Source: Bacteriovoracaceae bacterium UBA7695 (lineage in GTDB: Bacteria; Bdellovibrionota; Bacteriovoracia; Bacteriovoracales; Bacteriovoracaceae). Taken from it: a DNA stretch of 40,080 nt. Below, piece after piece: positions 15,487-24,391 of this stretch (within the stretch, counting starts at the first letter, position 1; each line of letters begins with the position of its first letter). The stretch lies in the NCBI GenBank assembly GCA_002482685.1, contig DLGL01000078.1, positions 1-40,080 on the forward strand. Reading direction: 5' to 3'. The notes under the pieces were generated by a model. The model did no database searches. It worked only from the letters and a program-made list of their open reading frames with translations, and was not told the origin of the DNA. The position numbers were made by a program, and so were the translations under genes.

Positions 15487-15513
15487 AAAGGGCCGGTTCG
15501 CTGGCCTTTTCCT
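15487..15513 (+). terminator. rho-independent terminator with TTCG tetraloop
   Basis: Nine-pair stem AAGGGCCGG/CTGGCCTTT with two G-U pairs (15488-15496 with 15501-15509) closed by a stable TTCG loop, then TTTTCC. It lies 6 bases after the stop of the small secreted protein gene and separates it from the convergent HD-GYP-like gene. Confidence 0.85.
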
Positions 15514-15516
15514 TTC

Positions 15517-16893
15517 CTACTTACGCTTGAGTCTCTCTAAGGCCTTGACGATTTTCCGGAAATTCACGTAATCATAGCGGCTCTGACATTTAAGAAGAAA
15601 ATCTTCCATCATAGGTTCGTCGTCTGTTAGAAAATAATAAGAAAAGTCATTGGCCACTATAAACAAGGCTGAGAGAGGAGAGATCCTCTCGGCACGCAAC
15701 TGCATGGGGAAACCACTTCCGTCCGGGGTCTCATGATGCTGATAGACCAATGAATCCGTGTCAGGTGGTGCCTGGGAAAAATATCTCTTGATGAGATTGG
15801 CCGCATCTTTTGGATGACTGAGGAAAATCTTTTGATCTTCTTCAGAAAAGTTCTCTTTTGTTTTTTCAAATTCCGCGAAACTCTGAAGCTTCAAAAGATC
15901 GGGTTTTACCGCCAAGGTAATATCACATAAGACTGAGGCATAGACCAACTTGTCCATGGTCGTTTTGGAAATCCAATCAAGTTGTCTGGCCAGCAAACAT
16001 GAGATCACACTTGTAAGATTCATTTTTTGAGTAAAAAATGCATATTGGGTTTTATTCTGCTTCATCATCGTCAGATAATGCTCCATCTTGTCTTCTTTTT
16101 CGACGATGGCCCGGATATTAACAATTGCCTGGTCAATGATTGCCTTAAATTCGGCATCCACGTGAACCTCTTCATCAATCCGGAGAATCTTTTGCTCATA
16201 ACGTTTGGCAGGAGTGTCACTTGCTCCACGAAGAACAAAACGAAAGTTGTTGGCCTTTAGAAAGATATTTATTTGTTTTTGAATCTGCCCAATCACCCAC
16301 ATGGCCGTGAGACGATTGACATAGAGGTACCGGATGCCTTTTTCTTTATACTTTTTAATATCGAGGACATTGGTATTATCGTCTTCGTTATAAATTTTAA
16401 TAAATTTATCGGCCCCGAGGCGAATAAAGAGATTTTTATTAATTCCATCGAGTTTAGTTAAAAAATCGATATCAATACGACAATAGGCACTTTCACTGAT
16501 AAAAGGAGATCCAGAAAAAAGCTTAATCGCTTCATCAACTAAATTGCCTGGCAACCCAGACTCCTCCATCAAAAGAACCTGATGAATATCTTTGAGAATT
16601 TCCTTACCTTCGGCCCTGATTTCATCCACAAGGACAACAATACGAACAAACTTAGAGTTATCTTTCAAAAATCCTACAAAATCCTCAAGCAAGTAAGCAT
16701 TAGGAGTGTAGTCGTAAATAATCATGCTCGGCTTGTGATCAAGATTTTTTAAAAACGAGAGGGCCATTTCTTCAGACTCTAATTCTGTAACATCTACCTG
16801 AAGAAGTGTCTCCAAAACAAATTTCAGAATCCCCCGCATATACGGAGAAGCTGAGACGACCAAAAATGGGATTTTTTGTATTTCTGCAGTCAT
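15517..16893 (-). CDS. response-regulator-like protein with degenerate HD-GYP domain
   Basis: 458 residues. The N-terminal 125 residues have a CheY-like pattern with a central acceptor-type Asp (D61 in MIIYDYTP), but the usual acidic pair after the first strand is missing (LVVSAS). The C-terminal half (about 285-455) follows HD-GYP order: helix with VLCDITLAV where the HD pair should be (C323-D324), LSHPKDAANLI (H360), then HHETPDGSGFP (386-396) where GYP has become GFP, and SALFIVANDFSYY. The loss of the first metal His suggests weak or no c-di-GMP phosphodiesterase activity, so binding or scaffolding is possible. Its ATG overlaps the stop of the FlgT-like gene (TAATG). Last gene of the dnaE cluster. 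Confidence 0.8.
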   Translation of the reverse strand: MTAEIQKIPFLVVSASPYMRGILKFVLETLLQVDVTELESEEMALSFLKNLDHKPSMIIYDYTPNAYLLEDFVGFLKDNSKFVRIVVLVDEIRAEGKEILKDIHQVLLMEESGLPGNLVDEAIKLFSGSPFISESAYCRIDIDFLTKLDGINKNLFIRLGADKFIKIYNEDDNTNVLDIKKYKEKGIRYLYVNRLTAMWVIGQIQKQINIFLKANNFRFVLRGASDTPAKRYEQKILRIDEEVHVDAEFKAIIDQAIVNIRAIVEKEDKMEHYLTMMKQNKTQYAFFTQKMNLTSVISCLLARQLDWISKTTMDKLVYASVLCDITLAVKPDLLKLQSFAEFEKTKENFSEEDQKIFLSHPKDAANLIKRYFSQAPPDTDSLVYQHHETPDGSGFPMQLRAERISPLSALFIVANDFSYYFLTDDEPMMEDFLLKCQSRYDYVNFRKIVKALERLKRK

Positions 16894-17822
16894 TAGTAAA
16901 GTTGGACAAAGTCCCCTTCAGTGACAGATCCACCAGAATGGAGGATACAAACGGCACCATCAGCTCCAAAGTAATCTACAACTTCTAACGTTCCTTTAAC
17001 TTCCCCTTGGGACATACCTATCATGGCACCAGACTCAGGGTCATAGACTTCCTGTCCTTCGGTAATCACTTTCATGATATCCCCAATGTTAAGTCCAGAG
17101 CTTCTACCGGCATTAAGATAAATCCTTGTTCCGATAATCTTTGCCACTCTTCCCATCCAGTCCAGGCGGCTACCAATTTTGATAACCTTAGGAACCATCT
17201 TTCTCACGGCCACTTTAACAGAATACCGGAGAAGGTCTTGTCTGTAGGCAAGATTATCTTCAGTCTCGCCCTGATAAAACTTCAAGTTATCATCGGAGAT
17301 ATTTCCATCAACCGTTTCGGTGAATAACTCCTTATTAGCAAGGACATCATAGGCCTTAATTTCAACAATCGTTTCGGCCAGGGATTTAACTTTGCGGACA
17401 AATCCAATTTCATCACTTTTTTGCCGCACACGAGCCTCTTTAACCCGTCCAAAAATAACAATGTTTACGCCGGACATTTTTGCCTTCCGGGCCAGTTGCA
17501 CTAGTTTAACTCCCCCTCCAGCGTAAATCTCCTTACTGGATCCAAAAATACTTTCAGCATCGGGATCAATAAGAAATTCACGAGACTTACTTACTTCGCG
17601 TCTGAACTCTTCAGTTGCCACGATAGCTAAATCTTCTCCGCCCATAGGAGACTCATTATAAAAAGTAAGAAGAGCGATTTTCTTTTTGATAGGACTGAAT
17701 TCAGAAACGCGATTTAGTCGGTTGGCCTGATTAATTGGCCGGCGTCTGGTTATGGGAGCACAGGCCTGCACAAATAAGAGCACCAGTAGAATTGGTGATA
17801 AGAATCGAGCGGATTGAATCAT
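16893..17822 (-). CDS. FlgT/CsgG-like lipoprotein
   Basis: 309 residues with signal FLSPILLVLLFVQAC and lipobox Cys at about residue 21. The middle domain (KIALLTFYNESPMG, AIVATEEFRREV, IVIFGRVKEARV, VEIKAYDVLANKELF) has the CsgG/TolB-N-like alternation of the FlgT middle domain. The C-terminal domain (KIIGTRIYLNAGRSSGLNIGDIMKV, ADGAVCILHSGGSVTEGDFVQLY) matches the FlgT C-terminal beta fold, where 'vyinaG...Gl..Gd.f.V' is conserved. A role in outer-membrane or flagellar-basal structure is inferred from the family. No flagellar genes surround it. Coupled to the HD-GYP-like gene downstream. Confidence 0.7.
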   Translation of the reverse strand: MIQSARFLSPILLVLLFVQACAPITRRRPINQANRLNRVSEFSPIKKKIALLTFYNESPMGGEDLAIVATEEFRREVSKSREFLIDPDAESIFGSSKEIYAGGGVKLVQLARKAKMSGVNIVIFGRVKEARVRQKSDEIGFVRKVKSLAETIVEIKAYDVLANKELFTETVDGNISDDNLKFYQGETEDNLAYRQDLLRYSVKVAVRKMVPKVIKIGSRLDWMGRVAKIIGTRIYLNAGRSSGLNIGDIMKVITEGQEVYDPESGAMIGMSQGEVKGTLEVVDYFGADGAVCILHSGGSVTEGDFVQLY

Positions 17823-17836
17823 CTTTATCCTCAGAG

Positions 17837-19132
17837 TTATTCAGCTACTAACTTTAACACGTGATGAACTCCTGTAAATTCATTCACTAATGTATACCGT
17901 TGAGATGATTTTAACTCTTTTATGCCCGACAAGAAATCCGTAAACGATTTTTCCTCACCCCCATGGTAGCAGATAAGGTTTGCTTCATCTTTTGAGAAGG
18001 ATTGAAGGTAAACTTCCAGTCCCAGGGAGCGTCCGGCCGATTTTAAGTGCTCTTTCAGAGCTAAAACATCTCCTAAGTGCTTTTGACCCTTAATAACCAA
18101 CTTTGATACTCGGTTAGTTCTACGGTCAAAGACTTCCTTCTCTTCAAGGGACTGCTTAAAGTTCATAAAGGCCGGAATGGGCGTCCGGTATAAAGAGCTG
18201 GCAAGCTGAGAATTTAAACTTTTCTGATCTAATTGTTTAAAAGCCCTGGACTCTGGGCCAACGGTAAAACTTCCAAGGATTCGTTTAGTCTCCACATTTA
18301 AAAGCAGGACCCCACCATCCCATTCAAATTTATCATTGGATCGCTTCAGGTTAAAACTCACTTTGAGAAATAACGAATGCCGAAACTCTTCCGGGGCACT
18401 TAGATTATCAACATGAGTCTCACTCCACTTGGAAGTGTAATTGAGGCAACTCTCATCACAAATCAAAACTTCCTCTACTGTGGACGGCATGTTTTCGTGA
18501 AACCACTTTAACCATGATTCATTGAGGGGACGTAAAAAACTACTCTCCCCTTCAACACCCAGATCCTGCCAATTAAAGTGCATTGGATTGATCTGAGAGA
18601 TTAAATAAATCCGGGCAATAGGTTTGGTTTCATTCAAAATGATTCTGCGAAAAAGGTTATCAAGTCGAGATTTATCAATCTCAAGGTCAACTTTTGCTTC
18701 CCAGAGATTTTTTTCTTTGGGAAGCTTGTTAAAAGTCTGAAAGTTGTGGGATTTTAATATTTCCTGGGTGCGGGAATAGCGAATAAATAATTCTTCCCGA
18801 TCTTTCTCGAGAGTTTCAAGATAAGAAGCTTTCTCTGCGTCTGTTAAATTTTTCTGATACGAAACTCCGAACTTATCGTTAAACTTTCTTTGTTCATAAG
18901 ACTCAAAATACTCTTTGAATTTTAGATCTAATTTTTCACTGAACACATCAAATTTAAATCCTAATTCGGGCGCAAATTTCTCAATACCTCTTAGTGTCGC
19001 TGTGTGAAGAAGCTGAGACTTAATCTGAGCCTCGCTTAAGTTATCAAATTTTTGCTGTATCTCAACAGTATGACGCAACTGAGCCACTGCAGAATAAGAA
19101 AAGAAGAAAATGAAGAGAACTAAATATCTCAC
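17837..19132 (-). CDS. secreted protein of unknown function
   Basis: 431 residues with signal peptide MRYLVLFIFFFSYSAVA followed by QLRHTVE. The mature protein is mixed alpha/beta with a helical charged N-terminal third (about 40-130, possible coiled coil). Four Cys occur, two close together (ICDESCLNY). I recognise no family. The start overlaps the dnaE stop by four bases (ATGA) and the next gene encodes the FlgT-like lipoprotein 14 bases downstream, so this protein probably acts in the periplasm with that lipoprotein. Confidence 0.75.
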   Translation of the reverse strand: MRYLVLFIFFFSYSAVAQLRHTVEIQQKFDNLSEAQIKSQLLHTATLRGIEKFAPELGFKFDVFSEKLDLKFKEYFESYEQRKFNDKFGVSYQKNLTDAEKASYLETLEKDREELFIRYSRTQEILKSHNFQTFNKLPKEKNLWEAKVDLEIDKSRLDNLFRRIILNETKPIARIYLISQINPMHFNWQDLGVEGESSFLRPLNESWLKWFHENMPSTVEEVLICDESCLNYTSKWSETHVDNLSAPEEFRHSLFLKVSFNLKRSNDKFEWDGGVLLLNVETKRILGSFTVGPESRAFKQLDQKSLNSQLASSLYRTPIPAFMNFKQSLEEKEVFDRRTNRVSKLVIKGQKHLGDVLALKEHLKSAGRSLGLEVYLQSFSKDEANLICYHGGEEKSFTDFLSGIKELKSSQRYTLVNEFTGVHHVLKLVAE

Positions 19133-22100
19133 TGCCGAATTTCCTCCACCTTCCCATCGATAATAAAAGAAACAGAATTTGTATTTAAAAGTTCATTGAG
19201 CTTTGCAGCCATTTGAGGAGAGGGACTAACCAGGAAGTTATCATCCAGTTGCATGCGCGCTCTTCCCTCAGGAGTTTCAAAAATAAAATGAATCGGCACT
19301 GATCCCCGGTAACTTAAGAGAATCTGTTTCATTTGGTTAAGCGAGTAAGGATTTAAGTTATTTAATGGCACACTTACTCTGACGGAAGTAACCCTATCAT
19401 CAGACTCATCTTTCAGAAGACTGACTTTTGTTGGAAAGAATTTTTTAGGATCTTCTGAGAGGTTAACGTAGCCAGTTAAGAGCAGGGGCTCATCCATCGC
19501 CAGAAAAGGCGCAAATTCTGCGTAGGTTTTAGGAAAGAAGAGGCATTCAATTTTCCCTGAAAGATCTTCGAAGGTAACAAAGGCCATCTTATCACCTTTT
19601 TTGGTGAGGATAACTTTGTTCTCAGCGATCATTCCAGCGATAATCATGCTCCGCTTAGAGGGATCGTTCTCATCCCCCATTCGAGGATTAAAACCTTCAG
19701 GTTTGGCCACAGTTGGCAGGTCCTGAACATCGGCAATACTCATAGAAGTAAGTTTACCCATGATATCTTTAAACCGCATGAGAGGGTGACCAGAAACGTA
19801 AATGCCTAAAAGCTCAGCTTCCAGAGAGAGTTTTTGTTTTTCATCAAACTCCTGGGATTCATTAATATTGAGCTGCTCCTCAGAAGTCTGAGTCGCCCCA
19901 CCCATATCGAATAGAGAGGTCTGACCATTAAGTTTCTCTTCCTGCTTTTTCTCAGCAAAAGAAATAATGAATTCCATATGATCTAATAGAGTCTTACGAT
20001 TAAATTTTTCACATGAATCGAAAGCTCCTACTTTTATAAGAGACTCCATCACTCGCTTGTTAACGGCCTTAAGACTTACGCGTTCACAGAAATCCACGTA
20101 CCCCTTAAATGGTCCGTTCTCTTCGCGTTCACGCACGATCTCTTCAACTGCAGACTCCCCAACACCTTTAACAGCACCTAATCCAAACCGGATGGTTGAT
20201 CCAATAACGTTAAAGAGCCATAGAGATTCGTTAACATCCGGGGGAAGAATCTGAATGCCAAAATCTTTGGCTTCCTGAATATAAGAAGTAATTTTTTCTT
20301 TGTTGTTAATCTCAGTACCAAGAAGGGCGGCAAAGAATTGAGCAGGATAATATCTTTTAAGAAACGCAGTCTGATAGGAAATAACCGAATAAGCAACCGC
20401 GTGAGATTTATTGAATCCATACTCAGCAAACTTTTCCATCAAATCAAAAAGAGCAATCGCTTTCTCTTCATTAAAGCCGCGCTCTACAGCTCCTTTTCGG
20501 AAGATCTCCTTATGCATCTGCATTTCTTCGGCTTTCTTTTTACCCATCGCTCTTCGGAGCATATCCGCCTGGCCAAGAGAGTAACCTGCTACCACGCGGG
20601 CAATGTTCATCACCTGTTCCTGGTAAACGATAATACCGTAAGTATCTTTCAGGACAGGTTTTAGCTCTTCGAATGAATACACTTCAGGTTTTTGCCCATG
20701 CTTAATTTCAGCAAATTCATGGTGCATACCAGATCCCATCGGACCGGGACGATAAAGAGCATTGATCGCTGTAATATCATCTATTGAATCAGGCTTAATC
20801 CGTTTACATAGATCCTGCATTCCGGATGACTCTAATTGGAAGACTCCTACCGTAGAACCTTCGGAGATGATTTTATAAACTTCCTGATCATTGTAATCGA
20901 TAAACTCAATATCAAAATCAGCTTTCAGATCGCGCATGACAAGTTTTTGAGCGTTTGAGATTACGGTCAGAGTTTTTAAACCTAAAAAGTCGAATTTAAC
21001 CAGACCGATTTTTTCCGAAAAATCTTTATCGAACTGAACTACCTGTTCACCTTTTGCCCCACGAAAAAGTGGAGTGTAGTTAACAAGGGGCTCATTGGTA
21101 ATAATAACGCCAGCGGCGTGAATTCCTGCGTGACGGTTAAGTCCTTCAAGACGTTTTCCGATCTGAAGAATTCTTCTGATTTTAGGATCGTTATCTTCAA
21201 GCTCCTTAAGCTTGGGTTCTTTATCAATCGCTTCCTGAAGCTCAATGCCCAATTCTTCCGGAATGAGTTTTGCCAGGGCATCAGCTTCCGAATAAGGCAA
21301 AGCAAACACCCGGGACACATCCCTTAAAACTGCTTTGGCAGAGAGGGTTCCGAAAGTGATGATCTGACCCACTCTCTCTTCGCCGTATTTTTTAGTTACG
21401 TACTCAATAACTTCCTGACGGCGCTCCTGACAGAAATCGATATCAAAATCCGGCATTGAGATACGTTCAGGGTTAATAAATCTTTCAAAGAGAAGGTTAT
21501 AAGGAATGGGATCAACGTTGGTAATTTTTAAGGCGTAGGCCACAATTGAGCCAGCTCCTGATCCACGTCCCGGCCCGACCGGAATTCCATTGGCCTTAGA
21601 CCAGATAATAAAGTCCGATACGATGAGGAAGTAGCCGGTAAATCCCATTTGCTTAATGAGGCCAATCTCTACTTCAAGTCGATCAGTGTAAACGGCCTTG
21701 AGTTCAGTTTCCCAGTTTGGCTTCTCTAGGAGATGTTTAAAATGAGGTCCGTTAAAGCGCTCCTCCAAACCTTCTCGAGATAATCGTGTGAAGTATTCAT
21801 CCTCGGTCTCAGCGGTTTTAATTTCAAACTTTGGCAAAAGGTATATCTGCTTCCCCTTATCATCCTGCCAGCGGATCTCAAGGTTACATTTATCTGCAAT
21901 TTTAAGGGTATTATCACAAGCTTCAGGCGCGTAATGAAAAGCCTTGCGCATCTCTTCAGCCGATTTGAAATAAAACTCATTCGTGGTGAGTTTCATTCGC
22001 TTCTCATCCTCAAGTGTTTTTCCCGTCTGAATACACATGAGGACTTCCTGAGCCGCAGAATCATCACGGGTCAGATAGTGGCAGTCATTCGTTGCTACAA

Positions 22101-22779
22101 GATTAATGTTATTACTCTTAGCAAAAGCAATGACCTTCTCATTTACAATCTGCTGCTCGGGAATTCCATTTTCCTGAATCTCAAGATAGAAATCGTCACC
22201 AAAGAGCTCTTTATATTTAAAGGCAGCTTGCTGGGCCTTCTCATCCTGGCCGGTAAAAAAATTATAACCGACTTCACCTTTTAAACAGGCCGTGGTCGCA
22301 ATAAGACCTTCCGAGAATTCACGAAGAAGCTCCATATCCACCCGGGGCTTATAATAGAATCCTTCCTGGTAAGCCTTGGAGAGAAGCTTACAAAGGTTAC
22401 GGTAACCCGTTTGATTTTTACAAAGGAGAATCAAGTGGTGGATCTGGTGGCGACCCTCTACTTCGTCCTGAGAATCGAGGGTCTTCAAATTTTTAGGGGC
22501 CCTGCGGTCATGGCGGGAGCCCGGTGTGAAATAAATTTCTGAACCCAGAATTGGTTTTATTCCGGCCGAGATGGCGCGAGTATAAAAATCAATCCCTCCA
22601 AACATGTTCCCATGATCGGTACAAGCGATGGCCGGCATGTTGAGTTCTTTGGCCCGTTTAAATAGATCGTTTAACCGGATGGCACCATCTAGAAGTGAGT
22701 ACTGAGAGTGCAGGTGAAGATGAGTAAAACTATCTTTGTGAGTATTTTGAAAATCACTCCCGAGAAAGGGGTTTTTCAT
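19129..22779 (-). CDS. dnaE: DNA polymerase III alpha subunit
   Basis: 1216 residues, within the usual DnaE range. The N-terminal PHP domain starts FTHLHLHSQYSLLDGA with the metal motifs HLHLHS and TDHGNMFG. The polymerase core contains VGPGRGSGAGSIVAY (401-415) and MPDFDIDFCQERR (442-454), giving catalytic aspartates D446 and D448. A third, in the later palm region, is expected around AEYGFNKSHAVAYS. An OB-fold (AGMIAENKVILTKKGDKMAFVTFED) follows near residue 1000. It is the replicative polymerase subunit. No gene for the epsilon or beta subunit is nearby. The gene heads an operon of three envelope or signalling genes of other function. Confidence 0.98.
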   Translation of the reverse strand: MKNPFLGSDFQNTHKDSFTHLHLHSQYSLLDGAIRLNDLFKRAKELNMPAIACTDHGNMFGGIDFYTRAISAGIKPILGSEIYFTPGSRHDRRAPKNLKTLDSQDEVEGRHQIHHLILLCKNQTGYRNLCKLLSKAYQEGFYYKPRVDMELLREFSEGLIATTACLKGEVGYNFFTGQDEKAQQAAFKYKELFGDDFYLEIQENGIPEQQIVNEKVIAFAKSNNINLVATNDCHYLTRDDSAAQEVLMCIQTGKTLEDEKRMKLTTNEFYFKSAEEMRKAFHYAPEACDNTLKIADKCNLEIRWQDDKGKQIYLLPKFEIKTAETEDEYFTRLSREGLEERFNGPHFKHLLEKPNWETELKAVYTDRLEVEIGLIKQMGFTGYFLIVSDFIIWSKANGIPVGPGRGSGAGSIVAYALKITNVDPIPYNLLFERFINPERISMPDFDIDFCQERRQEVIEYVTKKYGEERVGQIITFGTLSAKAVLRDVSRVFALPYSEADALAKLIPEELGIELQEAIDKEPKLKELEDNDPKIRRILQIGKRLEGLNRHAGIHAAGVIITNEPLVNYTPLFRGAKGEQVVQFDKDFSEKIGLVKFDFLGLKTLTVISNAQKLVMRDLKADFDIEFIDYNDQEVYKIISEGSTVGVFQLESSGMQDLCKRIKPDSIDDITAINALYRPGPMGSGMHHEFAEIKHGQKPEVYSFEELKPVLKDTYGIIVYQEQVMNIARVVAGYSLGQADMLRRAMGKKKAEEMQMHKEIFRKGAVERGFNEEKAIALFDLMEKFAEYGFNKSHAVAYSVISYQTAFLKRYYPAQFFAALLGTEINNKEKITSYIQEAKDFGIQILPPDVNESLWLFNVIGSTIRFGLGAVKGVGESAVEEIVREREENGPFKGYVDFCERVSLKAVNKRVMESLIKVGAFDSCEKFNRKTLLDHMEFIISFAEKKQEEKLNGQTSLFDMGGATQTSEEQLNINESQEFDEKQKLSLEAELLGIYVSGHPLMRFKDIMGKLTSMSIADVQDLPTVAKPEGFNPRMGDENDPSKRSMIIAGMIAENKVILTKKGDKMAFVTFEDLSGKIECLFFPKTYAEFAPFLAMDEPLLLTGYVNLSEDPKKFFPTKVSLLKDESDDRVTSVRVSVPLNNLNPYSLNQMKQILLSYRGSVPIHFIFETPEGRARMQLDDNFLVSPSPQMAAKLNELLNTNSVSFIIDGKVEEIRQ

Positions 22780-22917
22780 GAATATTTGCCTCGAGAAAAG
22801 TGTGTGTCTTATGTCTCTTTAGATAATCATTTTTAGAGGGAAAAGGCATCAGAATTGAGGTCAGAAAAGGCTTAAATGACTCGACTAGTCGGGCACTGTA
22901 ATTATTACAAGCACTTC

Positions 22918-22945
22918 TTCACAAATCTCAGGTTCTTGCTATGAT
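22918..22945 (+). promoter_or_regulatory. sigma-70-type promoter of the small membrane protein gene
   Basis: TTCACA (22918-22923), a 16-base spacer and TATGAT (22940-22945). Predicted transcription would begin near 22952, downstream of an in-frame ATG at 22941 and 28 bases before the ATG at 22980, which supports the later start. A CGACTAGTCG palindrome (22882-22891) lies further upstream. Confidence 0.55.
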
Positions 22946-22979
22946 GCTACGCGTTACTGGTATTTCAAAGAGGTTTACC

Positions 22980-23156
22980 ATGATCTTAAATTGGACAAAA
23001 CAGTTTCTTCTAGCAACAGGCCTGTTTGCTTTGGTTTTAACCGGCCAGACTGTCAGTTTGATGGCCAAGGATAAGCGTTTATCCGAGAAGCAATTGGAAA
23101 AAGCCGCTCAGGTAGTACGTGCAACCGCATCAGGCACTGATCAGCGGATTAACTGA
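22980..23156 (+). CDS. small membrane or exported protein
   Basis: 58 residues: a hydrophobic N-terminal helix (TKQFLLATGLFALVLTG) followed by a short charged tail (KDKRLSEKQLEKAAQVV). AAGAGG lies 6 bases before the ATG. A good promoter upstream and a strong terminator 48 bases downstream suggest a separate, expressed short gene. An earlier in-frame ATG at 22941 falls within the -10 box and is rejected. No family recognised. Confidence 0.65.
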   Translation: MILNWTKQFLLATGLFALVLTGQTVSLMAKDKRLSEKQLEKAAQVVRATASGTDQRIN

Positions 23157-23204
23157 TCCCCTCCCCTTAATTTGTCCTTCAAAAATCATGGTGTTCGCGA
23201 TACG

Positions 23205-23229
23205 AAAAGGCTCCACTGAGGAGCCTTTT
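23205..23229 (+). terminator. terminator hairpin that contains the mtnB ribosome-binding site
   Basis: A perfect 10-pair stem AAAAGGCTCC/GGAGCCTTTT with loop ACTGA. It fits a terminator after the small membrane protein gene, yet the GAGGAG at 23218-23223, partly in the loop and partly in the 3' arm, is the only Shine-Dalgarno site for mtnB, whose ATG is 8 bases further on. Read-through transcripts would have the site paired; transcripts starting inside would not. Confidence 0.85.
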
Positions 23230-23231
23230 CT

Positions 23232-23864
23232 ATGTTCACTGACAATAACCTTAAGCTAGCGACTGAATTGCTTGAAGCAATTAAGTTTTTTAATCAAAAA
23301 GGCTGGTCTCCGGCAACCTCAACTAACTACTCTGTTCGCTCTAGTAATTTAAGCAACTACATTATTTCCCGTTCTGGTGTTGATAAAAGTAAGTTTGCTC
23401 TGGAAGATTTGATTCTTATCGATGGGGAGGCCAGACTTCTTGCCCCGTTTAACAAACCTGGTATTAAATCTTCAGCTGAGACAGAAATCCACACCCACAT
23501 ATACGCCAAATACCCTGAAATAAATTGTGTGCTTCACACTCACTCTGTCCTGGGTACAGTTCTGTCAAAAGTTTTTGCTAAGGAAAAGCAATTGCAGTTT
23601 GAAGGCTTTGAGATTCAAAAAGGTCTTGATGGGAATATGACTCATGAGCTGGAGAGCATTCTTCCTATTGTTCCAAACTCTCAAGTGATGAGCGAAATTT
23701 TGAAAAATATGGATCGCCATTTTGTTGAAAAACCAAGCATCCATGGTTTTTTAATTGCCGGTCATGGACTCTATACATGGGGCAAAGACATAGCTACGGC
23801 CAAACGCCATATTGAAACTTACGAATTTTTATTTGAATGCTTATACACATCGAGGAGTCTCTAA
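23232..23864 (+). CDS. mtnB: methylthioribulose-1-phosphate dehydratase
   Basis: 210 residues, class II aldolase fold. In the methionine salvage pathway MtnB dehydrates 5-methylthioribulose 1-phosphate to the diketone. Zinc ligands H102 and H104 (VLHTHSVLG) and H178 (LIAGHGLYTWG) are present, as are the N-terminal GWSPATSTNYSVR and SRSGVDKS motifs of MtnB and the conserved acidic region SAETEIHTHIY (E83 or E85). The start is fixed by GAGGAG 8 bases upstream. It overlaps mtnD by one base (TAATG). The pathway's isomerase and kinase or nucleosidase genes are not in the window. Confidence 0.94.
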   Translation: MFTDNNLKLATELLEAIKFFNQKGWSPATSTNYSVRSSNLSNYIISRSGVDKSKFALEDLILIDGEARLLAPFNKPGIKSSAETEIHTHIYAKYPEINCVLHTHSVLGTVLSKVFAKEKQLQFEGFEIQKGLDGNMTHELESILPIVPNSQVMSEILKNMDRHFVEKPSIHGFLIAGHGLYTWGKDIATAKRHIETYEFLFECLYTSRSL

Positions 23865-24391
23865 TGGCCGTACTAACTCTTTTGGATCCTGTCCGAAAAG
23901 AAATCAAGGACGTTAAAGAAATAAAAAAATTCATGAATGATCGTGGGATTATTTTCGAACAATGGGAAGCCTCTATACCATTAAACGATAATGATTCTCA
24001 GGAAACGATTTTGAAAGCTTATGAGCATGAGCTTGGTCCCTATATGAAAAAAAACAACTACATTAATGCAGATGTTATAAATGTTCACAAAGAAACTCCA
24101 AACATTGAAGCTATCAGGGCAAAATTTTTATCTGAACACACACATGCAGAAGATGAAGTTCGATTTTTTGTAGATGGTGAAGGGTATTTCTTTTTTCATT
24201 TATCCAAATCAACTGAAGTCTTTAAACTACTTTGTGAAAAAGGCGACTTTATCTCTGTTCCGGCCGGTTACACTCATTGGTTTGATCTTGCTCCTAAGTA
24301 CCATGTTAAGGCCATCCGGGTGTTCCAAACCCCTGAAGGCTGGGTAGCAAACTACACATCAAGTGGTAAAGAACAGAAGTATAATTTATGA
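23864..24391 (+). CDS. mtnD: acireductone dioxygenase (ARD)
   Basis: 175 residues, cupin fold. It oxidises acireductone to formate and 2-oxo-4-methylthiobutanoate (Fe form). The metal ligands are H92, H94, E98 (EHTHAEDEVRFFVDG) and H138 (PAGYTHWFD). The ATG at 23864 shares a base with the mtnB stop and has GAGGAG just upstream; a longer frame would overlap mtnB further and is not needed. It overlaps mtnC by ATGA, so translation of all three genes is coupled. Confidence 0.95.
   Translation: MAVLTLLDPVRKEIKDVKEIKKFMNDRGIIFEQWEASIPLNDNDSQETILKAYEHELGPYMKKNNYINADVINVHKETPNIEAIRAKFLSEHTHAEDEVRFFVDGEGYFFFHLSKSTEVFKLLCEKGDFISVPAGYTHWFDLAPKYHVKAIRVFQTPEGWVANYTSSGKEQKYNL

Noticed and set aside
19129..22779. 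Several 60-116 codon open frames opposite or shifted within dnaE
   Set aside because: They have no ribosome-binding site and run in the shadow of a fully conserved gene.
22882..22891. CGACTAGTCG palindrome between dnaE and the small membrane protein gene
   Set aside because: Only 10 bases, with one copy found and no promoter overlap, so operator function cannot be supported.
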